From: Earliella scabrosa
Taxonomy: Eukaryota; Basidiomycota; Agaricomycetes; Polyporales; Polyporaceae
Reading direction: 5' to 3'
Assembly: GCA_022605405.1 (NCBI GenBank)
Contig: JABYQQ010000006.1
Span: 248,001-312,000 of the forward strand
Length of the DNA stretch: 64,000 bases
Shown here: positions 63,897 through 64,000 of the stretch, piece by piece
Position numbering within the stretch: the first letter of the stretch is position 1
Layout of the letters: each line of letters begins with the position of its first letter
Translations under genes and position numbers: made by a program
The notes under the pieces: model-generated
Seen by the model: the letters and a program-made list of their open reading frames with translations, nothing else
Told to the model about the DNA's origin: nothing
Database searches by the model: none

Positions 63897-64000
63897 ATGT
63901 CGTATTCGCGCGTCAAGATCGCCGCCCGCCTTCGTCCCGCCATCCCCGGCGAACAACATGACAAGGCTATCCGCGTCATTCGCACAGATGCTGGTGCTGC
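63897..64000 (+). CDS. Kinesin-like motor protein, N-terminus (partial)
   Basis: ATG at 63897 reads MSYSRVKIAARLRPAIPGEQ and runs off the window after about 34 codons. VKIAARLRP fits the first strand of the kinesin motor domain (typically V-K-V-x-x-R-x-R-P), which binds ATP and microtubules. Too short to name the kinesin class. Its high GC content matches the neighbouring multikinase and differs from the AT-rich repeats to the left. Confidence 0.7.
   Translation, partial: MSYSRVKIAARLRPAIPGEQHDKAIRVIRTDAGA

Overview
The window looks like a transposon-dense stretch of a basidiomycete (probably Agaricomycete) chromosome that ends, on the right, at two ordinary host genes. Support: very short GT-AG introns (54-59 nt); a Plavaka-type transposase; a Tnp2-type CACTA element; a chromodomain Ty3/Gypsy element; a pogo/CENP-B-type transposase; an IS630/Tc1-mariner-like transposase; an integrase-core gene of a kind I associate with mushrooms; and, at the far right, an inositol polyphosphate multikinase and the start of a kinesin. 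I saw no rRNA, functional tRNA, CRISPR array or bacterial-style operon.

Layout. 1-3.8 kb: decayed AT-rich repeat DNA with a small foldback element and a perfect hairpin. 3.88-16.0 kb: two Ty1/Copia copies arranged tail to tail as a 2.2-kb-arm palindrome, with a ~5-kb Tnp2/CACTA transposon inserted in the right-hand LTR. 16.0-19.0 kb: low-complexity DNA, then a broken Plavaka transposase whose coding part carries a 340-bp hAT-type MITE with a perfect 8-bp target duplication. 19.0-29.4 kb: nested non-autonomous families (direct repeats 5.1 kb apart, a foldback element containing tRNA-like sequence, minisatellites, a 523-bp MITE, a 3.6-kb element with >100-bp inverted ends). 29.42-38.25 kb: a complete, recent chromodomain Gypsy retrotransposon (identical-length 656-bp LTRs, TSD TAACC) with an extra 228-codon ORF upstream of gag and a 1.07-kb TRIM-like element inside gag. 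38.2-62.3 kb: more nested non-autonomous repeats plus relics of pogo, integrase-core and IS630/mariner transposases, a Copia solo LTR, and several unrecognised gene fragments inside inverted-repeat elements. 62.4-64 kb: divergent host gene pair (inositol multikinase on minus, kinesin on plus) sharing a ~370-bp intergenic promoter.

How it fits together. The nesting order is readable: the Gypsy interrupts an older inverted-repeat arm, the TRIM-like element interrupts the Gypsy, the CACTA element interrupts the Copia LTR, and the hAT MITE interrupts Plavaka. A ~12-bp motif (CTCATCAATCGT and its complement) recurs at 21 or more places as the end of otherwise unrelated-looking elements, so much of the unexplained DNA may depend on one end-recognition system. 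Most transposases carry stops and frameshifts; the Gypsy pol is the only large open, apparently intact enzyme gene. All functional calls come from reading motifs by eye; no database search was possible.
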